From the NCBI GenBank assembly GCA_963555705.1, contig OY743172.1, positions 20,831,446-20,895,445 of the forward strand: 64,000 bases of DNA. The letters are read 5' to 3'. Origin of the DNA: Ligustrum vulgare (Eukaryota > Streptophyta > Magnoliopsida > Lamiales > Oleaceae). This document shows positions 43,964-54,489 of the stretch, piece after piece (positions within the stretch are counted from its first letter, which is position 1; every line of letters begins with the position of its first letter). The notes beneath the pieces are model-generated. The model worked only from the letters and a program-made list of their open reading frames with translations, searched no databases and was not told the DNA's origin. Both the position numbers and the translations under genes were made by a program.

Positions 43964-44838
43964 TGTTTGATGAATTTTGTGAATAGTGATGCCAAAATAA
44001 GTATAATGATGGTTTGTAAATCATTGCCGAATATTGGACAGAGTAACGGCAAAGAAAAACACAAATAAGAAGAATAAGAAAAGAAGGGACAAAGTCGAGG
44101 TAAGAGTTGGACTCTTTGTCCTTAAGTCGAATTTGCCCCGCAACGGTGCCTACGGATTTCGATAATCGACTCCCAAGATACAACGGCTTTATTTGTGTTT
44201 GTAGCACTTCAAAATACATGTACAACAAACCAAATATAAGCTTATGTACTCTAAAGGATGCAAATTGCAATGAAGGAAAATCAAAACAAATGAAATGTTT
44301 TTTATTTAGGAGATAAATGAGGATGAGAGGTGTTTTTGCATATCAAATTGTGAGGAATAGGACACCCAAATGGTCCTATTTATAGATCATGAAAGGGTTT
44401 GGACGAAATAGTTGAGGCTCAAACCATGCACCATTTCCAAACAATGCACCTTTACGAAAAGGTGTCTTTTGGCCGGACAACCGTGCGGCCGCATGGTTAT
44501 AGACCGTGCGGTCACACGATTTTATTCAAAAACCCGAAAATAAAATTGACGTGTGGTCGCACGGTTTACCAACCTGCGGTCGCACTGTCAAATATTTTGA
44601 CCTGATTTTCGTCTCTTTTTCGTAATTTCTCATTCATCCGATATTGGTTTTCGAAATGCCAAATATACCCTTCAATACATGTATAGAAATCAAAATTTTC
44701 TTGTGCGCCCCGAAGCGGCGAAGTGGCAAACAATTTTGCCTAAACGGATTGAGTCGAGCTTTTGAGTATTAGGTCGAAATTGACACGAAGTCACTTTAAT
44801 CGATTTTCAATTCTCGATTTATTAACCAATATCCAACA
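43964..44838 (-). mobile_element. Solo LTR (copy G) with perfect target duplication
   Basis: Minus strand TGTTGGATATTGG...TTCATCAAACA, 875 bp, flanked by GAAAT on both sides (43959-43963, 44839-44843). A TATAAATAG box on the minus strand (44384-44376) follows palindrome cluster G by about 100 bp. Confidence 0.85.
44481..44586 (-). promoter_or_regulatory. Paired-palindrome cluster G (GCGGCCGC word)
   Basis: Sites start at 44485 (GCGGCCGC), 44508 (GCGGTCAC), 44553 (GTGGTCGC) and 44576 (GCGGTCGC): both pairs 23 bp apart, pairs 68 bp apart. The first site lies in an 18-bp near-palindrome, ACCGTGCGGCCGCATGGT. Confidence 0.8.
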
Positions 44839-45649
44839 GAAATGATTCATCCGTATTTTTATAGCATTTAGCTTATTAAAATTGCAGATGAATTAACTAC
44901 AATTACTTCTAGGATGCAAATTGTGGTAATACTCTCTTTATTTCTCTAATAAAGACCAACTTTCAATTTTTTTTAAAAAAATGCAGCAGAAACTTATATA
45001 TCACCATTGTAAATAAGTAAACATATGTATGGAGTCAAAAATAACTTTTTTGATGTACTGATAAGCTGTCAAAGGATTAAAACTTGATTTCTTGGTGAGG
45101 AGCTGGATGTCGATACACGCTTCAGAAATATGTTTTCAAAACTTGTTTTCTTGCTGACTAAATCTCTCTTCATTACGTAATTAGAAGTGAAAATTAATAC
45201 TTCATCTTATATTTTTTTTGTTCTCTATTAGTGATATAATATATTATTTTGATTTGTATTTATGCTTTAAGTCAAAATTCTAGTCAAATATATATGCTTA
45301 AACTTATTTAGAATGTGTCAATTTATTTCGTTTGTAAATTGCGGTTTAAAACCACACCAAACCGCAAAAAAAAAAAAAAAAAAAAAATGTTATTGTTTAC
45401 AGAATGAAATGGTTTGGTTTGGTTTGGTTTGGAAAAATCAAAACCTGCTTTAAATGATTTTGTTTGAAATTTTTTCAAAAAAACGTCCAAACTAATTCGT
45501 GTTTACCCCTAGCGCCTATGACTGCCATCTTCGGTCTCGACGTCTCGTCAAAGGAACACCCCCGACCCCAACTTTTTCAAGGTCCAAGAAAATTTTCTTC
45601 CACATTCGATCAAGTGAATGGTACTCAATTTTGTTATAATTACTACATA

Positions 45650-45810
45650 TCGTTCTTTTACACCATCATTACAATTTATAAATTAATTTATAAATAACAC
45701 AATTTTTCAAACTATTTTTTAACCATACACATTTTCTCTCTTCAATTTTTAACCACGAATCTTACCTAAAAAATTGAAATAAATGACGGCTTAAAATTTA
45801 TTCTAGTCGC
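45650..45810. mobile_element. MITE family 1 copy
   Basis: aatttataaattaatttataaataacacaatttttcaaac and ttttaaccatacacattttctctcttcaat match the copies at 47160 and 50735. Confidence 0.5.
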
Positions 45811-46399
45811 CGAACACATTATTTTTGTACCTTGATTATAAATTTGTTAATTAATAATTTAAATTAGTAGTTAATGGGTAGAAAGGACTAAATTAAAAAT
45901 AATCATTTTTCTAGAAAAAAAAATCGACATTGAATAACAAATTACACCTAATAGCCACAAATTTTCTAAATTAAACAATGTGATCAATAATGGATTAAAC
46001 TTAATGATGCAAACCACGTAGCAATTGTAGTTACGCAACCCACAAAATATTGAAATCGACCCAAGAACGCCAAGAACCACGATTTATGGATCCAATTAAA
46101 ATTAATTGAATCAAGCAACCAATACAATCACTGGGATATATTGACCTCTTGATCACAAGCAATAATAATTCTCACCGAGATTTGAACAAACAAGAATAAC
46201 TCGCAAGTTCGGGATTTATTCAATAAAAAATAAGATTGTGAAAGCAGAATAGCCTCTCAATTATAATATCAAAGTTGGGTGTGAATAATGAAAATTACAT
46301 CCCTATAAATAGGGTCAAAATCTAGGTTAAGAGTTCTAATTAAAAAGGAAACAAATAACTAAAATTAAGGAAATAATTAAAACCCTAAGTTACGCGTAT

Positions 46400-46642
46400 G
46401 GTGAGTTACGGCCGTGACCCTTCCCTTTACGGCCGTAACATGGTTTCTGTTTAACAGTTACGGCCGTGATATAAATATTTACGGCCGTAATTTATATTTT
46501 CTGAAAATCTTGTTTTTGATCCGAGGTTGCGTTACGGCCATGATAAATATTAGTTACGGCCGTAAGTTCACTTTCTTCAAAAATTCAGTTTTCAGCAGCA
46601 GGTTGGTTACGGCCGTGAGGGACATATGTTACGGCCGTAATT
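46400..46642 (-). promoter_or_regulatory. Paired-palindrome cluster D
   Basis: Eight sites start at 46408/46429, 46460/46481, 46534/46556 and 46609/46631: spacing 21, 21, 22, 22 bp; pairs 52, 74 and 75 bp apart. The lower-numbered member of each pair ends GTGA or a one-base variant, the other GTAA. Confidence 0.85.
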
Positions 46643-46878
46643 CTTGAAATTTCACAATCTTCTTCGACGACTTGAATGAGGTTGATCCACTCGTCGTCTC
46701 GACTAGCTTCCAACATGGAAATTGCTTCTTTTGATGACACGAACATTGTTTTGGCCATTGTTTCTCGAACTAACTTGTCCATTACTTCCTTGGCCCTCTT
46801 TGTCTGCAATCGAGTCATCGGTCCTCCTTCGATCTTCAACGGATCTTTGTGCGGGCTTGTATCCGTGGTCTGGATCAC
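46585..46878 (-). pseudogene. C-terminal end of a gypsy polyprotein inside the LTR
   Basis: The 97-codon frame opens at the LTR start and reads DPLKIEGGPMTRLQTKRAKE, a stretch resembling the C-terminal tail of many plant Ty3/gypsy polyproteins (GPMTR followed by basic residues), then a helical segment. It runs on through the first palindrome pair (translated as TAV and HGR) before stopping. So in this family the end of pol appears to overlap the 3' LTR. Only this tail is present because the rest of the element was lost when the solo LTR formed. Confidence 0.6.
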
Positions 46879-46887
46879 ATCACTTAA

Positions 46888-47159
46888 TTTACAGAATTAG
46901 TGTATTTCTCTCACAGATGCTCAAAGGCATTTGAAAGTGCATAATGAGCGTCACTCAATTAAGGCATTTCGAAATGTATAATAAGCGTCGTTAGTTCGTT
47001 GTCTGTGTCAACCTACTACTTCGTATTAATTTTCTTGTATGTTCCTTCATATGGAATATGCGCCGTTAGCGTTGAAAATAAAATTTCAGTATTTTTAATT
47101 GTCCAAACTAATTTGGGCTGATTTTGTAACAATATTAACAAAACTATTACCATTATTGT
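46888..47159. other. Unassigned DNA right of solo LTR D
   Basis: No feature that I can support. Confidence 0.5.
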
Positions 47160-47335
47160 GAACAAAAATAATTTGTTTGGTAAATGTATTTTTCTTGGTT
47201 TATAACTCACACAATTTCTCAAATCACTTTTTAATCACACATTTTTCTCTCTCCAATTTTCAATAACTATTTTTTATCTCAAAATCATAAATAAACTAGT
47301 TTATAAACCAAACAGTATTATCAAACGGAGGCAAC
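47160..47335. mobile_element. MITE family 1 copy
   Basis: A well-preserved copy: tttgtttggtaaatgtattttt ... ataaactagtttataaacc ... attatcaaacggaggc, with core ctcaaatcactttttaatcacac. Confidence 0.65.
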
Positions 47336-47561
47336 TGATTTTAACTTCGAGTTTGGGGCAAAACAACGTTTGTTTGGTAAAGTTAAAAGTTTTATCACAA
47401 TTTTTCAAATTCAATCTCAATCATTCATTTTTAGTCAAACTCATAATTTTGACTTTTCAAATATTTTTAAATCATACATCCATGTAAGTATTCCACATTC
47501 CTCACATGGGGTGGGGTCGCTCATTATGAGCACAATCTCACACATTTTCATGTGAGAGGTG

Positions 47562-48092
47562 TAGTACATTTTGGTCCGATCCGGATCCGCCTCGCGATCC
47601 GTCAAATTTCGGGTCGAGTCGGACCGATCCGCCCCGATTTTTTTTAAATTTTTTAAAATATATTTTAAATTAAATCTTTTAAAAAAAATTTAGAAAAATT
47701 ATTTTTTTTATTAAATTTTATTTATTTTATTGAAACGAGACGTATAGAGGCCGTTTCGCAGATTCAACGGATCGAGTTTTTTTGCCATCACTTATTGAAA
47801 TTCTTTCTTCAAATGAAGAACATGAAAAATGTGTTTTCTTTAAAATGCAAAGATTGCAGGTTATTCCCAGAAATTAAAGTTTGCTACAAAATTTACATAT
47901 TAGATTTTTATACATGATAAAAAAATTATATTAAAAAAAATGTCGGATCGCGGATCGGGACGGATCCGATCCAAATCCGCTCCGTAAATTTTCGGATCGG
48001 AGCGGATCACATAAATTTCGATCCGTTGATCCATGGATCGGGATTTTTTCGGATCGGATCGGGTCGATGGATCGAATTTTTTTGCCATCTCT
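47562..48092. mobile_element. hAT-like element, word GGATCGGATCC
   Basis: The right end (reverse complement tagagatggcaaaaaaattcgatcc) matches the hAT-like ends at 55691 and 35037. Both flanking thirds are dense in GGATC, GATCCG and CGGATC words. The left end is eroded and no target duplication is seen. Confidence 0.5.
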
Positions 48093-48226
48093 ACCCCCAT
48101 CCACTTATTTTCATATATACAAATGGCTTGAATTGGGTTGGCTAAGAATTTAAAATATTTTCAAAAATAATAATTAAAAAATAGAACAAGTTGAGTAATG
48201 TTTTAGGCTAAACTTGTGTTCTATAC

Positions 48227-49097
48227 TAGGGGTGAACGCGATTCGATTTGGACGATTTTTAATATATTTTCAAATCAAATCATCTTAAGCGGTTTAGCAT
48301 TTTTATAATCTAACCAAACAAAATCATTTTATTTTACAAATCAAACCAACCATTTTTTGCTGTTTGATTTGGTTTTAATCCACGGTTTACCCATCGACAT
48401 AATATAATATATTTTAGATGTCAAATTAATTCGTATTTTTTAATGTAAAAAGGTAAATTAGAAGTTAGTATAAGTTAAAATATGTTAACATTCTTTTATT
48501 TATTTTTTACCTCGTTACTATTGCACTACATTGATAATAAAAGCATTATGATGAATGAATAACTTCACTGAAATGTGGGAACATGATTTTCAAATGGTCA
48601 ATTGTCAATATGTACTACATTATTTGAAGATTTGATAGATCTAATCAAGAATTTAAGTTCCTCTTCATTTTCAACAGTTCATTATAATTACGACTTATTG
48701 TAGCATTATCTTGGTCAATTTTATTTCTTAGTACATTTTTTTTTACCTTTAATGAATACATGACCCAAACTGCAAGGTAGGAAACTTCTATACATTTTTT
48801 TCCTGGAATCAATATAAATTTATAATGCAATGAAAAAGAGAATAGATATGCATGAGAATTTTATTTTTATAGTTAAATTTGAATTTTTTTAGCAGAAAAT
48901 GATAAATTCAAATTAATAAAATTAATTTGAAATTCAAATTTTTAGGGTTTGGCTCGATTTTTTGCTATTTTTGAAAATCAAAACCTAAACAAAAAACGAT
49001 TTGATTCAATTTGAGAGAAAAAACCAAGAATCTATACGGTCTCAAATCAACGAGTTAGATTCGATTTACGATTTCTCGATTTTTTTGTGCATTCCTG
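48227..49097. mobile_element. Non-autonomous hAT-like element, word AATCAAATC/GATTCGATTTG
   Basis: Ends TAGGGGTGAAC and (reverse complement) CAGGAATGCAC. Flanks TTCTATAC and ATCTGTAC match at 6 of 8. Copy 1 of the segmental duplication lacks it. Subterminal regions repeat aatcaaatc, gattcgattt and tcaaaac words. Confidence 0.6.
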
Positions 49098-49264
49098 ATC
49101 TGTACTCTGTAGCTAGTTCGTCCGTTGTAGTGGTTGACCAATATTATTCAATTTCAGCGTATAAATCCAAATATGCGAAGATGTATCACCAAAAAGGCGC
49201 ACGAAAGCAAAAAATTGACATTATTGATTCTCATAATTAATAACGTGTTAAATTGGGACCAATA

Positions 49265-49455
49265 TTATTGTTTGTTTTTCGTTAAACTTATTTATTTTTT
49301 TTACAATATTCAATTTTAATCATCTATTAAAAGTTAAGTTCACAATATTTTATTTTTAAAACAAATCTCAATCATCTATTCTTCAAAAAATCATTATTCA
49401 TTTAAAAAAAAAAAAAAACTCTTTTTAAATAATACCAAATACACACATATTTGAC
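49265..49455. mobile_element. MITE family 2 copy (inverted relative to 23100)
   Basis: The reverse complement matches 23100-23290: tcaatcatctattcttcaaaaaatc and actctttttaaataataccaaatacacac. Confidence 0.5.
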
Positions 49456-49728
49456 ACTTTCTTTTACTATTTTTAGATATGATAATATAAACAAGTTCAT
49501 AAACATTTTATTTCTCAAAATTACTTCTCAATCACATTTTTTCGAAACTACATTTCAACCGAACGTTTTACCCAAAAAAACTCAAATTTCTTATTTATAA
49601 ATAAAAATCAGTCACCCAAGTTAAAATTTAAAATATAATAAAATTTTGTAAAAATTGATAAAATGAATGATAGAAAAGTTATAAAGATTGTAAATCATAT
49701 GTAATTGAAAATGAACTTTAAAAAAAAT

Positions 49729-50605
49729 AGGTCATGTTCTCTTTGCTATTTTTTGTCCGTTTTGAGTTTTCGATTTTCGAAAATATCGAAAATGCGTTCA
49801 CTTTGTCCATTTCCAGAAATTCGTTTTCCAAAAAAAAAAATATACAAAGGAAACTCAAAACGAGTTTATTACGTTTCGGATATTTTGTGGTAAAAAGTCA
49901 AAAACACGAGTTTTTGACTTTTTTTTTTTGGTAAATGTGAGACACTTACTTCACTTGAAGTTCTTATATTATTTTGCCGTTATATATAGATCTATGTTAA
50001 GATTTTATTTTATTTTTTATTTTTTTAAATGTAAGACACTCCCTTCACTTGAATCTCTTATGTTATTTTGCCATTATATATAAATTTATGTTAAGAATTT
50101 ATTTTATGTATTCATTTATTTTTTTTATGTAAATGTGAGACACTTTCTGCACTTGAAGTTCTTATATATATTTTCTCATTATATATAGATCCATGTTAAG
50201 ATTTTTTTTTTTTTTTGTGTAAATGTGAGACACTTCCTTCACTTGAAGCTCTTATATTATTTTGCCATTATATATAGATCCATGTTAAGATTTTGTTGGT
50301 ATGTGGTTGAATTTTTGTTTGGCTGAAATAATATTAATAATGAATTTATTGATATAGAGAACTAACTGATTTATTGACATTAAAATTAATGTAATTCAAC
50401 AAATCAACCATTTTTTAAATATAAAATATCACAAAATAAATATATCAGAAAATTACAAAGTAAATGCATTTTTCAGTTTTCTATTTTTGAAAACAGTTTT
50501 CCAAAATCACAAAGAGAATATATTTTCAACAATCCCAAAACAAACAACTAAAATTCAAAACAAAATTCAAAACTCAAAATCAAAATACAAAGAGAACGAC
50601 CCCTT
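49729..50605. mobile_element. TIR element with four internal tandem repeats
   Basis: The left end AGGTCATGTTCTCTTTGC and the reverse complement of the right end GGGGTCGTTCTCTTTGT form imperfect TIRs of about 40 bp. The interior (49931-50310) has four units of 90-104 bp sharing aaatgtgagacact, ttcacttgaag, ttcttatatta and ttatatatagatc.atgttaagattt. The insertion-free sequence is seen in the segmental duplication copy 1. Confidence 0.65.
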
Positions 50606-50626
50606 AAAAATGGAGGATAAATAAAG

Positions 50627-51014
50627 CTTAAAAGCATCTCTAATGATGATGTGAAATGGTGATTTAAAGTATCAACAATGGACTAGGTAAATTTAATTAG
50701 CCCATGTGAAAATGAACTTTTAAAAAATTAAAAATTGAGGATAAATAACACATCGTTCTTCTATGCAATGATTATAATTTATAAACAATTTTATAAACAA
50801 CACAATTTTTCAAACTACTTTTTAACCACACATATTTTCTCTCTCCAATTTTTAACTCTAAATCTACCTAAAATTATCAAAATAAACAAAAAAAGAAGAG
50901 CCTGCTATGCAACCGAACATTCTGTAAAGCTTAAAAGCATCTCTAATGATGATGTGAAATGGTGATTTAAAGCATCAACAATGGATTATGTAAATTTAAT
51001 TAGCCACATGGGCC
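50627..51014. repeat. Direct repeats of about 85 bp flanking a MITE family 1 copy
   Basis: aagcttaaaagcatctctaatgatgatgtgaaatggtgatttaaag occurs at 50627 and 50927. Between them (50735-50895) is a MITE family 1 copy. Confidence 0.7.
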
Positions 51015-51867
51015 AAAAATTAAAAGTTAAGTGACACATATACATGTTAAAATTAATCATTAATTTATATATTAATATGGTACTCATTTGAAAGATTTCA
51101 TTAAATTATATAATATGAAATCAAAAAAAAATTATTTTATTTAGCGATATAAAAAAATTTAAAGAAAAGAAAAGAAAAAAAAGAATAAGATTTTAGGGAA
51201 TTTTTCAACATAAATTGCCATGTCATCAATTGAGTTGTTAGCCAAATTTAACAAAGAAGTTAATATATGACTAAAAATATTCTCTTAACATGTGAATTAA
51301 CTTATAATATCCACTAGCATCACATCTATGCGTTGCATAGAGGAATAATATGAATGATTTTATGTAAATATCATTTCAAAAAAGAAAAAAAAAATTTAAA
51401 CAGAAAATATGCTTTAATTAATGATTAAAATTGTCAACAAATGATCAAAGTAAGATGAATTAGAATTCTCATAAATTTTGGCAAACTTCTTTAAATACTT
51501 GTTTGTATATTTGTGGTTGTCCACATATGCGTGATGCACGAAAATTGTTATAGATAAAATATATTTTAAATAATTGTTCAAACTTAAATTAAATAATGCA
51601 TTTTTAGCATAAAATAAATAAAAAAATTTGTCCAAATATTTTTGACTGCCATAAATATAAATAATAACCCTCAAAATATTATAAATGTGTGGTTGAAAAG
51701 AAGAAAGAGAAAAAATGTGTTAAAAATTTAAAGAAGACCAAATATGAGATATATATGTTAATAAAATAATAAAAAAAATGTTTTCCATTTTTTATTATTT
51801 TAATAAAATTGCGGACCAATGAATTGCTTTACCATTTTTGCGAGGAAACGGGCCATGAATTAAGTTT

Positions 51868-53508
51868 TGGGAAGAATACATAACTAAAGCAAACATGTTC
51901 AAAATTAAGAAATTGAAGGTTTTATTTAAAAAATAAGGTCATACTTAATTATATAATTTATTGTTTATGGTTACAAGTCACAATTTTTTATGTCACAGTC
52001 ACAATTTTTATGTCACAGTTTATTTTTTGGTTACAAATTTCGAATTTCGTTGATCACAATTTTTTTCAGTCGCTAATCTCCAATCAATTAGTTACAACTT
52101 AACAAATTATGAGTCACAATTTTTTTATTGGTCACAAATTACAAATTTCATTTGTCACAATTTCTTCTCGGATATAAATCAAGAATTTTTTAGGTCGCAA
52201 TTTGTACAAATTACTAGTTTTCTTGGTTATAGATCACAATTTTTATAGGTCACAATTTATTAAATTATTTGATCATGACTCATTTTCGTCACAAATTATC
52301 GATTTAATTGGTCACAATCTATTTCTCGATCACAAAATCTCAAATTTTGAAGGTCCGAATTTTTTCTCAATCGCAAATCTCAAGTTAACTGGTCACAATT
52401 TAATAAATTACGAGTCACAATTTCTTTATTGGTCACAAATTTTTCACTAACACAAATAACAAAAAATTTAAGTAACAATTTCAACAAATCATAAATTTTC
52501 TTGGTCACAGATTAAAAAATTATAGGTCACAATTTATTTGGTCACGACTCATTTTTTATCACAAATTATCGATTTAATCGGTCACAATCAATTGCTCAGT
52601 CACAAACTACAAATCTTATTAGTCACAAATTATGGTGATGATAATTAATTGATCACAACTTATGTTCGGGTCACAATTATCTAATTATTAGATCACAATA
52701 ATTCAAATAAAGGTCACAAGTTAACCTTCATCACCAGTCCCAGTCCCCCAAACCACACCCACACCCTACAACCACTGCCCTGGCACACTCTGAAGCACAG
52801 CGCCAGAACCACCATCACCACACACGACCCTTCCCCAACCACCACCACAAACTGCCTCCAATGCACATCACATCCATTGTTCGCATATTATTACCAAGTC
52901 ACACACTGCCACTGCCACCACCTCCATCTCTGACACCCACAACCACACACAACAAGAAGTATTTCAACTCCAATCCACCGCCGCCACTTGCAACCGTAAA
53001 ATCGCAGATCACTAGACACACACTCAAATCGGTCACCCCCGAAAGCCTGGACCGTACACCACCGCCACACCACAACCAAACACCACCAACTCAAAAAAGG
53101 AAAGCCAAATCAGAAATCGTACCACAGCGTCGCTGATGATAAAAAGATCGACAGCTGAAGATAAACAAATTAAACATAAGCGTCGTTGATAAACAGATCG
53201 ACGACGACGTCTCTGATGACCGGCATCGCCGTCAATGCTGGTTTTGGTGTAGTGACATCGTGAATTTCTTCTCTTCTTTAGACTTGTTAGGAATGTGAAA
53301 TGAATGAGAATTAAGGGCAAATGGTGTGAGTTAGGGATGAATAGGAAAAATGGAGTGAGCTAGGGTTGAATAGGTAGTGGGGAGTGTTGGTTTAATTTGA
53401 CATTTATTAATATTTAGAAATGAATTATGACCTAATTTTTGAATAAAGAATTTAGAAATTTGTTTTTTTGAATTATAAGTTAAAAAGTATGTGAGGGTAT
53501 AATTTCCA
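51868..53508. mobile_element. MULE-like element with weak TIRs and a GTCACAA motif array
   Basis: Removing 51868-53508 restores continuity with Helitron copy beta (catgaattaag/tgttttagca). Flanks ATTAAGTTT and CTTAAGTGT form a 9-bp target duplication with two mismatches. Ends TGGGAAGAATAC and (reverse complement) TGGAAATTATAC match at 9 of 12. Inside are the motif array (51960-52720) and a CCA-rich segment (52730-53100), but no transposase. Confidence 0.6.
51960..52720. repeat. Dense GTCACAA array
   Basis: About 30 copies of GTCACAA or one-base variants, alternating with AAATTT and AAATTA words. A higher-order period near 290-300 bp is visible: cgactcattt...tcacaaattatcgatttaat at 52270 and 52555, and gagtcacaattt...tattggtcacaaa at 52110 and 52412. 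Confidence 0.8.
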
Positions 53509-54489
53509 CTTAAGTGTTTTAGCATTTGTACCACAAATATATCAACTCGATTTTTGGATTTAACGTTCAATAAATAAAATTTTCTTTTTGAAAAGTTTTT
53601 GAACTATAAAATGATGCTCATACAATACATGTGGAAGACTTAACTTACATATTCTTCTTAGGATAGACATTTTTTTTATATATATTGTTCTTCATCATAT
53701 TCTTTTCCAAAAGATATGTAAGATAGACTTTTTTGGTATATTTTGATTCTTTAAGCATTAAATATTAATTAAAAGTGTTTTCCTAAAAAATTAATCATTA
53801 ATTTTAATAATTATTGTTATATGATTTTTTTTATTTCTTCATATTGACAATTTTTTTATTCATATTATTACATTATTATTTTAATATTTTAATAAAAATT
53901 GATGACCAATCAATTGTGTAATAAAAATTATATGAATTATTTTTTAAAATCCGTAATATATATTCTGTATATTGTCATTATTTAAGTTTATAATAAAAAA
54001 TAGATAATGAACATAACTAGTAAATAAATAAAAATAATTTTAAAATGATGAATAAATTGATCGAAATCTTAAGTTGTATAAATTAACACAACTTAATTGA
54101 ATTTACTTAGAAAATTCATATATTTCGGTCCACATTTTTCGGCGGCTGGAGAATGTTTCGGTGTGGTCTCTTTCCAGTTGCCAATGTCTATGAACACAAT
54201 TCTATTTGCACTTCTTTTCTGTACCACCATTGAAGGTAAAATGTAAAGCTTCTGGAAATGGACTTGTTAGCTTTTTGTTAAAGGGGATAGCTCTAATGTA
54301 GCTTACATTCATTGTTAGATCATTTATCATGAAGTTTTCATTCTCCTCGGACGTATTTTGAAAGTTCTAGTCATATACTTAGGTACTTGAGTAGCAATTT
54401 TCTTTGGATGTAAATCACATGCTATGTATATCCAAACTTGTTCGTAGGTACGTCAACAATGTCATTCGGACGATGAAACTTTGAATGTA

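Larger units (their letters stand above)
43598..45511. mobile_element. Non-autonomous hAT-like element, word GGTTTGG, with nested solo LTR
   Basis: Ends TAGGGGTGAGCA and (reverse complement) TAGGGGTAAACA agree at 10 of 12. Flanks GCGCCAAA and GCGCCTAT match at 6 of 8. Subterminal regions hold repeated ggtttggttt and aaaccgc words. A roughly 105-bp stretch is present twice (43825-43932, 44970-45075), so it is internally duplicated. A 22-base A run starts near 45365. The solo LTR at 43964-44838 lies inside. Confidence 0.65.
46005..46882 (-). mobile_element. Solo LTR, family 'TGATG...CATCA' (copy D)
   Basis: 878 bp with TGATG/CATCA ends and a perfect 5-bp target duplication CTTAA (46000-46004, 46883-46887). 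It is related to copy C. On the minus strand it begins with the end of a polyprotein ORF, then palindrome cluster D, then CCCTATTTATAGGG near 46305, then a U5 ending CTACGTGGTTTGCATCA. Confidence 0.9.
48100..50660. repeat. Segmental duplication, copy 2 (pairs with 36270-37000)
   Basis: Same landmarks as copy 1, expanded by insertions at 48227-49097, 49265-49455 and 49729-50605. Copy 1 supplies the empty sites. Confidence 0.8.
51314..54120 (-). mobile_element. Non-autonomous Helitron (copy delta), interrupted by a MULE
   Basis: On the minus strand the 3' end is a perfect hairpin CTATGC-AAC-GCATAG (51340-51326) then ATGTGATG-CTAG followed by T. The body matches copy beta (16312-20304) on both sides of the MULE at 51868-53508. 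The 5' end is lost near 54120. No Rep/helicase. Confidence 0.7.

Noticed and set aside
39184..44586. GCGATCGC and GCGGCCGC sites as vector or cloning-site contamination
   Set aside because: These are rare-cutter recognition words, but they lie in degenerate retrotransposon DNA with spacer, TATA and target-duplication context, in mutated as well as perfect form.
4776..46642. Palindrome clusters as a CRISPR-like array
   Set aside because: Repeats are 12 bp and self-complementary, spacers are short and unequal, and the host is a plant nucleus.
52861..53136. Pro/Thr/His-rich ORF of 91 codons
   Set aside because: It is the translation of a CCA-rich repeat in a MULE; similar low-complexity stretches occur at 11856 and 17283.
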